Shown here: in pieces, positions 12,401 to 23,141 of the stretch
Layout: each line of letters opens with the position of its first letter
Numbering within the stretch: position 1 is the stretch's first letter
NCBI RefSeq assembly: GCF_000524195.1
Contig: NW_020170391.1
Span: 315,438-379,437 of the forward strand
Reading direction: 5' to 3'
Length of the DNA: 64,000 bases
Source: Echinococcus granulosus
Taxonomy: Eukaryota; Platyhelminthes; Cestoda; Cyclophyllidea; Taeniidae
Translations under genes and position numbers: made by a program
Notes under the pieces: model-generated
The model's input: only the letters and a program-made list of their open reading frames with translations
Databases searched by the model: none
Told to the model about the DNA's origin: nothing

Positions 12401-15400
12401 CTTGTAATGCTTGCGGCGGCTGGAATAGGGTCATGAATTGTTATTTTGAACATTGCGACATCTAGCAGTGAGCATAAGGTCCAGGCGCTGCGCTGTGCCA
12501 TCTCGCGATTTTGTTCTTGTAACCAGTGATACGTAGATAGGTGTACGAGCTCGCGAGAGAGCATGTAACTGCTAACACTTTTTTCACGTTCATATGTACC
12601 TGTATCATTTCGTGTGGGAGGCGGGATGCAGGTTGCACGTAGAGAGCATCAGCAGCACAATCCAGTTTACGGAGTAGATGATTCGAGCCCACACAACCAC
12701 ATGCACACGCATTGTTTTCTCACGTCGAGTTGTGCGCCTGTGTGTATCCGTGCTACCTACCGCGGATAAACCCACCGCAAGCATGCGTGCACGGCGTACC
12801 ACAGGGCACCAGCCCGTTATTATGACGTCAAGGCTTGTAGTGTTAGCCTTAACCCAACACCCTTATGCCATTTTCAAGGCTCTTTGTGTGTGTCCGTTCA
12901 TTACATTGTTTAGTTTCTTAAAGTTGGGCTTATCCCCACGGAGGTCGTTCATTACCGCCACAATGAGTGACTTGAACTGCCCTCTAAGTCGTTTTATGGC
13001 ATTATGTATCGTTGACTAAATTCATTTATCGATAGTTCCAGTTTATTGTGGACGAGTTATTACCGAGTCAGGTCCCACAATCTGCCTTTCACTCCAGGCT
13101 ACAGTTCAATAGATCGTGCCTCCTAATAGAAGTGGAGCCCAATTCCGTGGGCTCACTCTTGGTATAGCCAGGGCCTAAAGTGACATTCGTCGTAAAGGTT
13201 CAACGCTCTGCCTCGAGCACGTACGTACGTCTCTGGTGGGTTGGAGGTTGATCGGTGGTGACCTGTCTTTTAGCATAATATAAAACCACAAAGTGTATTG
13301 TGTGACCGTCTTTCCTATCGGAATAGTTTAGCAGCCTGTTTCTTCTATACTGTCAGTTTTGTAAGCGCAGTTGCGCATTTGTCTTTCATTGGATTTGGTT
13401 TCAGTTCCAAATCAATTGAAGGTTTGGGCAAACAATAGTTTGTGCGTGCATTCGCCTCGTTCGGGACATTCCGATGCATGTTCTGCGTCTGGCACACCGA
13501 GACTGGATCCATACCCACTTATGTGCTTGCTTGCTGGTATACTTTTTGGAGCCGCAGGGCCTTACAGACCTGTCCGCGTTTCGAGATAGGCTTCGACCAA
13601 GGCGGGCGATTGGCACATTTCGGCAGTGTGTCACTTTTTACAGCTGACTCACTTCATTTCATCATAGGTTCGTTGTCAGCGGCTGGTTAATACGTAGACA
13701 TTGGTTTGATTGACTACATTTATCCAGGAAAAGTAGAAGCCGGCGCGCGTAGCATCTGAGTAATTATTTTAGCTTCTCTACGGCATGGTGTGCCTGCTGT
13801 GCTGGCGCGAACCTTCGCGGTCCCAATGCTGGCTGGCCTTGGCTGGTTTAGGTCTTATTGTCCTCGCTCTTGTGGCTGGCCTCGGCATCTGCTCTCTCAT
13901 CGGCCTCCCCTTCAATGTTTTATCCATCCAGGTAGGCCTTCTCTTATTCAAAACATTTGCTTGTTCTCACCAAAATGCCTTCAGAGTTCATTTTTCATGA
14001 TTGTAGCCACCAGTTGCAATTTATGCACTTAGGTTGTTCTGGTACTGAAGTGGGAATTGAGGATCAACTGACTCACTTACCCCTTCCATTAAGTCCTTTG
14101 TTTCATATGTTATCCGCATTTCTTTTGTAGGTCCTGCCCTTCTTAATTCTCGGTTTCGGCATGGAGGGATTGTTCGTGTTTACCACCTGCAACACTTGCG
14201 TGCTATCGCGCTCGGCAGAGGTCAACCAAAAAGTACGCCCGTTGTCTTTGCTTGGATTTTGCGGTCAGTTGTAGCATTTTTCCACATCCTCTTATCCTTA
14301 TGCACATAAATTACAAGCACACTTGGTAATTATGCCCTTCTCAAGACGCCTAAGTGCGTGTCGGGGCATGGAATTTTAGGCGTCACTGGGCGGTGGTCGC
14401 TTGGCGAGATTTCGCTGCCGTTGGTTCTTCAGGTTTTTACAGCCTATCAGTTTTCTCTCCCACGTCTGTGTTCTGAAGGCCAAGGTAGAAAAAATGTGAG
14501 ATAAGGGATGTAACATTTATTTCGCGAGGAAAGGGCTCACTGCAAGGTTGATATGAATTCAGAAAAATCGTTTGCAAAAACTGGTTCACCGCTCCAGGTG
14601 ATCCTTATTAGATCCCTATCTACATGCGAATGGCCGTAGGATGCTTGTACTTGCATTGGCTGCGGCGGAACGTGACCTCTGGCACATCTGATTGATCTGT
14701 TTGAAAGCTGGAAAGTGTTTTTCAAAATGTATGAGGTAGCGATGGGCTGCGGCGACATTTCGGGCCTTTTGATGGCAGTGCAGCGTGGTGGTGGAGCGCA
14801 TCAACATTTTTGTCGCTCTCCCGTGACGGGCGACGCCTACATTAATGCATTCGCGCACTTGCGCATACAATTGTCTTGGCTGGTATTCAGAGCCCTGCCT
14901 ACTTGCTCGCTCACTCCGTCTCTCTCTCGTGTCGCATTTGCACTTGCGAAGGGGGGCAAAAGCAGGACAATTTTTTTAACTTCTTTTTAGATTAAGCCAA
15001 AATTTTGTTCTCTTTTCTACAACCTTGCAATTGAGCGTCGGGTCCTGTTTACTATACCGCAGTTTAACCGTCCGATGTTTGAGATCCCAGACGATGGTGC
15101 ACGTGTATTTGTCTGGGGATCTATGCGCTCGTCTTAATCAGCCTGCACCCACCAGTCATCAACAAGCCTCTTCAGCTAGATCATGCGTCAGTTTTCCCCG
15201 TAGATTTGCAACTGTAGATGGGATTTATGCATTGGTACTGTTGAGAGGGGTGTGAGCTCACGCTATTACCAAACCAAAGAAGGCCTTATTGTTTCATTCG
15301 TTACTGGGCGTGTGTACCCATTTTTCACGTCTTGGTGCGCACTTACTCAAGTAACGGTGGTATCCTTGTCACGGTTGGGTGGTGCTATCTCCGATGTCGT

Positions 15401-18400
15401 CTTGATCTTTGTATGTGTACACGAAAGCACTTCGACAATTATGTGAATGTGCGCGGGTATCTTTAAGTTCCATCTGCGCGATGTGCACGCACTCCATGTG
15501 GGCACATTGGGAGCAGAACGCGCAAATCTCTGTGTATGCGCGGTGTATCGCGCTACTGCACACGCGCATCCTCCTGCCTCCCTCTCTGCTTTTCTTTCCC
15601 CCTCCTACCCCAGCTACTCCACCTCCCTCCCCTCTTTCTCTTGTTTCGCTACCAGGCTGTACTGTGGACCACCCACGTGCTTGCCGAGCACGGAACTGCC
15701 TTCGTCTTTTCCGCCCTCGTGATGGCTGCCGCATTCTTCGCTGCCATCTACCTTCCCGTGCCTGTGATGCGACAGTTCTGCCTCCAGGTAGTCCTCTTTC
15801 TCCTCTATGATCGTATCTTTTCTTATCGAAACTATTCTTATGATCTCTGCATGCATTCATTTTACCTCAATCACAATAGTTCTCTCCGTGTAGTATTTTT
15901 TCGTGTTCTTGAAGGTAATATCTACTTTATTGCTTGATGAACTTGTCAATAATTGATGTTTTACAAAAGTAGTGGGGAATGTGAGAACGCTTACCAAAAT
16001 AACTTAGTGGCTGCTGTAAATGTCCGTACATGGGCAGTGAGTTTAGTTCATACTTTTATTTGTATTGGACATGAATCGGAACATTTATTTCACCTCTGAT
16101 AACGCAAAAAATTATCAACATAGTAGTTGTTATTCCTATCATAGTTCTTATTCTATGCCCACACTTCTAACGAGACTGGTTATCTCAACTTGGCATCAGA
16201 AGGCTAATCAGCCGCGACGACTTGATCACAAGTGGTCGGTGTGCGCCTCACGTGAGTGCGCGCCTAGGCGCTTAAGTGGATGAAGTGGCGGTGGTGGGCG
16301 ACGGAGACTGAATATATCTCCACCTCGCATTGACACGATACTTATTGTCACAACACACCCATCTGTGTGTTGCGCAACCTGTGGAAGAAACGTAGCGGTG
16401 CGTGTACGCGTCTCCGGTGTAGGTGGTCGTTCGTTTGTTCGAAAGGCTGGGGTGGGTGGCCAACGCAAAGACGATGGGGCGTACTGCTGGGGAAAAAAAG
16501 CGATGACGAAAACGCGCAGCGGTTGTGCGAGTTAATGGATCACCTCGTCGTAGCGCATGGGACTGTTGACAGGACTGCTCGCTCGTTAGTTTGTCCATCC
16601 CTTCGCGGTAGGTAGGTGGGTAGGATAATAGGGGGGAGATTCAGTGAATGGGTGGGTGGGAGGCACAAGCGGACATGCGTGTAGGAGCGCGGACAGGCAG
16701 GCGAAAAGGCAAACTGTAGTAACGGTACCAGCGAAGGTTGAGGGAGGCGATGTTGGTTGTGTGCTGGCTCTTTTTGATGCGAAGATATTGGTTGCCCCTG
16801 TTACCGACAATGCTTTTGCAGCACCAGCAAAGGCACCACCCATGTTCAGCTGGTGTATCACTAGTACTGCTACCATTGTCACTACGTCTTGGGCACTTAG
16901 GCACCTTGAAATTACTGGCATTGCTGCGACCTATATGCATAAAAGCTTGTACTTTAGCGCCCTCCATCGCTGCCACTTTTCACGCCTCCTCCCACTACAC
17001 ACAGGCATGAGTCCTTGAAATACATCACTCACTGAGATGTCTTGCGTGCAAATACGCCCTCTTGGAATTGTGACCCCTACCTCCCACGAGTGTGACAAAG
17101 TGTCAGGTTTTCTACGCAGAGTCTGATGTACTTTCTTGCAGATTGAATGATTGAATGTGTATTGGGATCCTCAAACTGTTAAATCGTTGTCAAAATTGCT
17201 TTACTGCACTCCCATGCAAAACGGCGCGCCTGCTCTTGTGCATTCCAAGTACGTTGCACAAATGGCCTTGCCCCACTGCCTCATTAGCATTAATGAAACA
17301 CAAAATATCAGTCCTATCGTTGTATCTTATTTAAGTCTTGGTGGCTCGATTTCCGCCTTAGCATTGAATAAATTCTTCTTTGGTCTCGGTGAAGTAGAAA
17401 AGGCACAGATATGTTTCGACCGGTCATATTGACTAGTGAATTCATCTGTCGACAATTGTCATCTCATCTTGCAGCACTTGCTTGTAGCAGAGGAAATGAC
17501 GCTCGACTTGACGAGGCCCTTTGGTTTTAGTTTAAGTGGGGGGGGGGGGGGGGAAGAAGGTCTTAGTCTACCTCTCAACTGCATTCCCCCCTGTTCACCA
17601 ACCATCTTATTTGTAACAGCATTATTTGCGGCGAATGCAGTAGCATCAACTCATCGAGGTAAACCGAAGACACTAGAGACACATAATTTCTTTTTCGTCC
17701 TAGTGGAGAAGACCAGAAAGTAGGCAAACAGGCAGCATACACCCAAACGAGCACCGGAAACAGCCGAAATGTGTATGCGTGTACGCTTTTGCGCACATCG
17801 TGATATCACAATAGAGGTAAACTACTCTGCACCATAAATACCCTCACCCAAAGGCGAGTGATGTTGCTCGATTTTGCTCCATTTGATGAGATTGAAACCT
17901 TCTAGCCCTCTCGCCAATTTTACTGAAATGTTAGACACAAAACTCCTAATGCATGCATTGCTATTTAATCGGTAGGCGGGTATCCTGGTGTTGGTTCAGG
18001 CCGTCACAATCATGGCCTTGTTCCCAGTGCTCCTAAAGTTGGACTCACGGCGACGCGTGTGCCATCGTATGGATGTGCTGTGCTGTCTCCGGCAGCCCGT
18101 CTCTATGGCACACCATGATACTGAAGCCGCTTCTGCCACCATTACCGCCTCTGCATCACCCTCCTACCTTGTCACACCTTCTGACCCCAGTGAGGGTATC
18201 GTGCGTGTCGTGGAGACCACCTCCACGAAGGTCCGTCTCAGTGGTAATGCTGTGGCCACCGTTAAGGTCTCCGTCTCCACGCGGAAGCCACCCATTTTGG
18301 TCAAAGACATCCATTCTTGTGGCCATGGAAGTGTAAGTCATCCCACGTTCGTTGCCGAAGCATTCTATGCCCCACGGTACCACTTTACATCCCTAGTCCT

Positions 18401-21400
18401 AATAGTACCGTAGTCCTATGGATGTGAAGTACTTCCCAAGCAGAGAAAGTACGGAAAGCTACCACTACCCGTAAGAAATAGGGCAGAAAATCTCCACACG
18501 AACCTCCAACATGCAGTAAGCTTCGTTATTACTTTCTCGCATGGAGGGTACAGAACGCAAAAGATGTATTATTGTGTGAAAATCTCAAACGCGCTGTACA
18601 TATTCGTTGTGTGTGGTAGCGCCAGAACGCGTACATAAAGGAGGATTATTTCTCTTTCTCGCTTACTCGCTTGTTCACCAGCTAGCTCGTTCGCTCTCAC
18701 GCACACACACCCAAGTCCCTCCTTCTGGGCGCCTGTCGACGTGTGTGCCTGCGCGCATCTTAGTCACCGAATAATCGTGTGTTTTGCATATTCGTGCATG
18801 CGACAGCACTGTGTGTGGTCGCCGCTAATCGACACCCCTTTCCCCCACACACCACCGACGTATTGCCTGCCTCTTACAGCTCGGAGTTGTCTTCCTGGAG
18901 TGTCTCTGTAGTTCCTGTCAGCACCGGCAGTCTTGCACCGGCGGTCCGCTTTTCATCCGCCTTGCAAACCGACTGGCGGCTGCGCTCTCGCAATTCCTCT
19001 CTCTCCGCATCGTTATCTGTCTCCTCGGTCTCAGCCTCGTCGCCTCAGCCGCCGTGTTGGCTCCCTTGCGTCTCCGACTGGGTCTCAACCTCCTCAGTCT
19101 CATCCCCACCGACGCTATCGAACATGGATTCGTGGAGAAGTCGAGTGAGACCTTCGGTCTCATTCACTTCCAACTCATTACTCGAGGCAGCGACGCCATT
19201 TTGGTGGCCGAACCATCACCACCTGCGCCTGCTGAGGGTTTTATTCGCAGGAAGCCAGAAGTTCCACAGGTCAGCGCTCTTTCTGGTCCTGGAGTCGATT
19301 TTGCCCGGAGTCAGACGCATCTGAGGACACTGTTTTCTGAGGTGGCTAGCTTACCGGGAGTTTCCTTCACTGGCAAACGTATCTGGCTGGATTCCATGCA
19401 CGACTGGCTGCTGGGGCTTCAAAGGGCTTTTGATGCTGATGTACAAAATGGCTATATCTCTCCCGAAGGCAACTGGACCGAAAAAGCCAGTGAAGAAGGC
19501 GTTCTTGGCCTCTTGCTGATTGTGCAAACCGATAACGGTATCGACTTGGGCAGGGTATGTCTGCTACGATTCAGTAAAGGTTGGGCCTTTTGCGGCTTTT
19601 TTCCCTACTTTGATGCTGACCACCTCTTCCTTGCAGATTCGAACGGGTCGTCTGGTGCACAATCGTGTGATCGAACCATCTGCATTTCGCGTCTATCTGC
19701 ATGCATGGCGTGTGCTAGATGTGTTTAACTACACCTCTCCTCCCTGTACCATCATTCCTGATCCAGGCCTTCACTTGGGTCGCATTACACTACCGCAGCG
19801 GGTGGGGGGACCTTCAGACCTCTACAGCATCTCACCTGCCGATCCAATCCAACTTACTCAAACAGCATTTTTTGCCAGAGGCTACGGGGATATCGCCGAC
19901 CAAATCAGATTCGTCAAGGTGGGAGCAACGACTGATTTTCCTTAGGCGATCTTACTCGACTGGATTCAGCTGTACTTTTTTTCTTCAGAGAGTTCGTGCT
20001 CTCACCGAGCAGTCGATTTCTCAGGGCGTACCAGTCTTTCCCACAGGTCTGCCGTTCACCCTGGCAGAGCAGTATCTCACCTTTTGGCAGCACTTCGTCG
20101 TGACCAGTGGCATCCTTGTGGGTGCAGTGTTAGTGGCGGGTCTGATATTCCTCCCGCGTCCCGTGGCTGCTCTACTCGCCGTGTGCGTGGGCGGCGGTGG
20201 CGCTGTCTCCGCTTGTCTCCTCGGTTTCCTTGTCCTTGGCCTCGATCTAAATGCCATATCGGGTGGATTAGTGCTCATTGCTTTCGGATTGGGTACAAAA
20301 CTCTCCTCAGGGGTACTCTGCGGCTGGTACGGCCCCCAGCACAACATTCACCATCGGAGTCGCATAAATGCTTCCTCCTTCGAGGTTTGCAACGATAGTG
20401 GGAGCAAGGAGGCTGCAGAGAGGGAGGTAGAGGTGGGAGGAGTGACTGCCACTCCTCCTGCTCCTTTGAGGGTGAAGAAACTTTTTGCAATTCTTCGAAA
20501 CCAAATCAGTCAAATCGTCCACGCCAATGTAAGCCTCGTGCTAGCTGTGGCATTGTTAGCCGCCGTGCGAGTCGAGTTCATTGCTGAGTAAGTAAATCTT
20601 CCTGAAAACTACAATGAATAGTTCTTCTTTTCACTAACAGTAGTGCTCGTCTTTTCAGTCATTTCTTCCGCCTCGTGGGCATAATATCTCTGGCTTGTCT
20701 CTTCGATTGCTTGGTCCTTCTTCCAACAGTGTGTTTCGTTCTTGAGCCTATCTTTCCCTCTCCATTGTATACTATGTCGTCTCCGCCCCCTGTTCATATT
20801 CGCCACGATGTGGAAACTACCATCAGCGATCTTTTGCCACATTCCCCTACACCCTCACCTTTGCCGACGTCTCCCCCTTCGACCCTGCCATCGCGGGTCG
20901 AATCGACCGATTTCAGTCCCTTCATAAACGCTCAGGCGACCGAGGAAGATGAGGAAGAGGACGAAGAAGACCTGGCGATGCGCCAGCTCTGTGACTCCCT
21001 TAAGCGCAGCACCATATTAGAATTCGCTCATCGTGATCGTGCTGCTCCATCTCCTCCCCCCTCCGCAGTTATTGATTTGTTTACAAATGCACTCAGAGAC
21101 GCCTCGCGGCACGCTAGTCTGAGCACCATCTCAGAGGAACCCTCTAATTCCAGCTCCACTATTAGCCTTCATCCTCCGCCCCCCCTCATAACTCCATCGC
21201 ACCCTCCGCCTCCCCCTCCTCCCTCCTCCCATCACCACCACCTTCGTCATCATCCAGCGGCAGTGCGGATGAAGATGTTCCTTCCGCTTTTGAACGCAGC
21301 AATGGTGGCAGCGCAACGTCATCACCAGCACCAGCAACAACAGCAGGCCCGTCGGGGTGGTGGCACTGGTGGGCCCGAGCCTCCACCGCCGCCCTACACC

Positions 21401-21427
21401 GAGCGCTTGCCATCCGCCTCAAGTTGA
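6433..21427 (+). CDS. ptc: Protein patched (hedgehog receptor, 12-span RND family), complete
   Basis: Patched represses Smoothened and is itself inhibited by hedgehog. Coding exons: 6433-6486, 6524-6710, 7169-7679, 11049-11271, 11418-11864, 13773-13931, 14131-14232, 15656-15787, 17976-18332, 18880-19554, 19637-19918, 19989-20587, 20659-21427. Phases match throughout and the total is 4497 nt, a 1498-residue protein (human PTCH1 is 1447). ATG 6433 is the first in frame after a TGA at 6400. Visible blocks: TM1 about 51-68; LWVVESGRLSAELNYL; IPCIVITPADCFWEGSK (223-239); a loop with G.LTRPCLDP; HWPRDLLLGG; TM2 about 464-484; TM3 494-516 (AGLGICSLIG); TM4 528-548 (VLPFLILGFGMEG); TM5 573-592 (LPVPVMRQFCLQ follows); TM6 606-624; a 140-residue cytoplasmic loop with RMDVLCC; TM7 766-784; DWLLGLQRAFDAD; FPTG..F...EQYLTFW; TM8-12 about 1079-1267. 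The tail is Pro-rich with an acidic run (1338-1348), a His/Gln run (1464-1472) and PPPPPYTE. The first extracellular loop has an extra 30 or so residues. Charged residues in TM4 and TM10 differ from PTCH1. Confidence 0.95.
6487..6523 (+). other. 37-nt first intron of ptc
   Basis: GTAAGT donor directly after GGAAAG, and a TGCTTTTAG acceptor. Removing it joins the 18-codon first exon, in phase 0, to the exon carrying LWWYYKFTALEKLL and TM1. Unspliced, the frame meets TAA at once. Confidence 0.85.
7680..11048 (+). other. Large ptc intron (3.4 kb)
   Basis: Donor GTGGGT and acceptor TTCTCAAG, phase 2. The part from about 8535 to 9150 is GC-richer and full of TG/CA-type low-complexity sequence (GTGTGCGC, CACACACA), which produces long chance open frames on both strands. 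No conserved protein was recognised. Confidence 0.8.
11865..13772 (+). other. ptc intron (1.9 kb)
   Basis: Phase-0 intron between the exons for the two halves of TM2 (donor GTGAGT, acceptor ATTTTAG). It contains CGTGCGCGCG-type low-complexity sequence near 12276-12300 and a repeated ACGT stretch near 13221-13230. I see no gene in it. Confidence 0.8.
14233..15655 (+). other. ptc intron (1.4 kb)
   Basis: Phase-0 intron, donor GTACGC, acceptor TTTCGCTACCAG, preceded by a strongly pyrimidine-rich stretch at 15570-15645. The stretch gives chance Pro/Ser/Leu-rich open frames. No other feature was recognised. Confidence 0.8.
15788..17975 (+). other. ptc intron (2.2 kb)
   Basis: Phase-0 intron, donor GTAGTC, acceptor AATCGGTAG. 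A 16-base G run lies at 17538-17553. The GC-richer part around 16200-16950 has overlapping chance frames on both strands and no recognised protein. Confidence 0.8.
17538..17553. repeat. Poly(G) run of 16
   Basis: Sixteen consecutive G residues on the plus strand inside a ptc intron. Such runs can form G-quadruplexes and are often length-variable or misassembled. Confidence 0.9.
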
Positions 21428-21947
21428 TCATCCCTCACCCGTCCTCACGTGTAAATACTCTCACCTTTACCTGATCCACTTTTCTACACTTGTGTCACCT
21501 CGATGTACAGGAAGAAAGAGCTCGAAGCAGTAAGCCATCCTCCTACCTCCATCCTTCTGCCTGTTATCACCCAATGCGTTGCACACGCGTCTTCAATTGT
21601 ATGCATTTTATGAGGATGTTGACTGAACACGCTACTCAAACACAATCCTAGATACTGCTTCTGCTGCGAGTACTTATATGCATATTATGCATATATATGT
21701 CAAATCTATATATATATATGTACGCAAACCAGTGTATATGCATTTCCACATTCTGGACCTTTTTCTTTCCACTTTGTCTTACGCGTCCAAGTCTATTTCT
21801 CAAGTTGAACTTTGTGCAACATTCATTACTAGGTTGTTTGATTCGTATGTTCGTGTGATTTAAAGGTTATTGTCGTACAGGGTCTAGTTGTCTCACAATC
21901 AGTCGGGTGCATATTCCATCTCTTAACTGTTTCATAGCCCAAAACTA
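21428..21947. other. ptc 3' flank
   Basis: Sequence downstream of the ptc TGA. No plus-strand AATAAA was found close to the stop. An AT-rich, partly palindromic stretch (TATGCATATATA and similar) lies at about 21676-21722. A minus-strand AATAAA at 21948-21953 marks the right limit. Confidence 0.5.
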
Positions 21948-21953
21948 TTTATT
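21948..21953 (-). terminator. Minus-strand AATAAA, possible polyadenylation signal
   Basis: AATAAA read on the minus strand overlaps the TAA that closes an open frame at 22143-21949. It could be the 3' end of the putative minus-strand gene described for 23142-28611. A polyadenylation signal overlapping a stop codon would leave a very short 3' UTR, so the link is weak. Confidence 0.3.
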
Positions 21954-23141
21954 GAAATATAAACGAGTGGCACTTAGCGGTCAATAACTGCATGGGCGTT
22001 AAAGTACTCAAAAATACTTCATTCCCGCGGTAAGTATTTGCTGTTCGTGCTGTCCAAATTTCTTGAATGAGCTCCTGCCACTTGAAACTGAGACGCGCAT
22101 TTTGAGCATCTCTTGTAAGGTGGAGTGTATACTTCCCAAACATTGAGGTTTCATTTCAACTTTTGTTGTTTACGGTTTAAGCACACTCCATTTGGCCCAT
22201 AAGGATGTTCCTTGTTCGGCTGAGATGGGCATATCGTCGGGGTTTCCTTTTGGATGGGGATGAACAACGAGCACCAAACCAGTGTTCTGTGAGGAATCGT
22301 GAGTTGTCAGTTCGACTGTTTTCATGAGAATCCAAGCCTTCACTTCACACGGCATCACTTACCTCAATTTATGCAGCTTAGTTGATGGGTGCCAAGTGAG
22401 ATCCATTTGGTTGACGCTATTAGATTGTTGTAATCTAGGCTTAAGAGACGGGTCTCTGGAGCTGCTGAGTCTCCCAGATACACATATATCAAGTCATAAT
22501 TCAGCCGCTTGGCTTCGTAGAATACTCTTGTCAGCTCAAGTGTAAAGTGGTAACTTTACCGGCCCTTGAATAGTTGATTACAATGTAGCCCTCTAGGGAG
22601 TAGTCTTCCAATAGTAAACGAGAGAAAGTACGATTTCTTTAACTAAAATCTGAGTATAAAGCGAAGTGAGACCTCAAAGAGGGCTCGTTCTAAGTAGCGA
22701 GGTAACAAAACTGTAGGAATTATCCATGCTATAGTAATCACCATGACCACTTACTCAACTTATTTCAAAAGAAGTATGAAAGCACTTAATGGAAATAACT
22801 CCAAATTCTTATAAACACGGAATCAGAATTATTTCCGTCGGGATCTTTGAATTATCCCTGTGTCTGTCTAGGTGAGGTATTTCAACTAGCATTTGAAGTT
22901 GCTGCTCGATGAACGACGTATTCATGAGGAAATACGTTTTCCGTCGGGATTACCTCCATTTGCTTCAAATGAAAGTGATTTATCGGTCGACTAAAGGGTG
23001 AAGTCATACAAATTTTATTTATGAAGCAGTACTGTTGTAACTAACCGCTTTCACTTTGGGTAGTGCATGTTAGGCCACATCGCCCTTTCCTTAGAACAAT
23101 GAAGGATAAATTTACGGACCGTTTTATTTGAGTTCACTTAC

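Larger units (their letters stand above)
11832..18032 (+). other. Sterol-sensing domain part of ptc (TM2-TM6)
   Basis: Five exons encode residues of about 464-624, the sterol-sensing domain shared by Patched, NPC1, SCAP and HMG-CoA reductase. The order TM2, CLLCWREPSRSQ, TM3, FNVLSIQ, TM4, TM5, LPVPVMRQF, TM6, LDSRRR fits Patched. Where PTCH1 has GVGVDD in TM4, this protein has GFGMEG (535-540): Glu539 replaces the first Asp and Gly540 the second. Confidence 0.85.

Noticed and set aside
15409..15860. Open frames of 133-163 codons on both strands
   Set aside because: They are produced by a pyrimidine tract before a ptc exon and by the shadow of that exon; only 15656-15787 on the plus strand fits Patched.
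20021..20522. Minus-strand frames of 71-108 codons
   Set aside because: They are antisense shadows of the ptc exon at 19989-20587.
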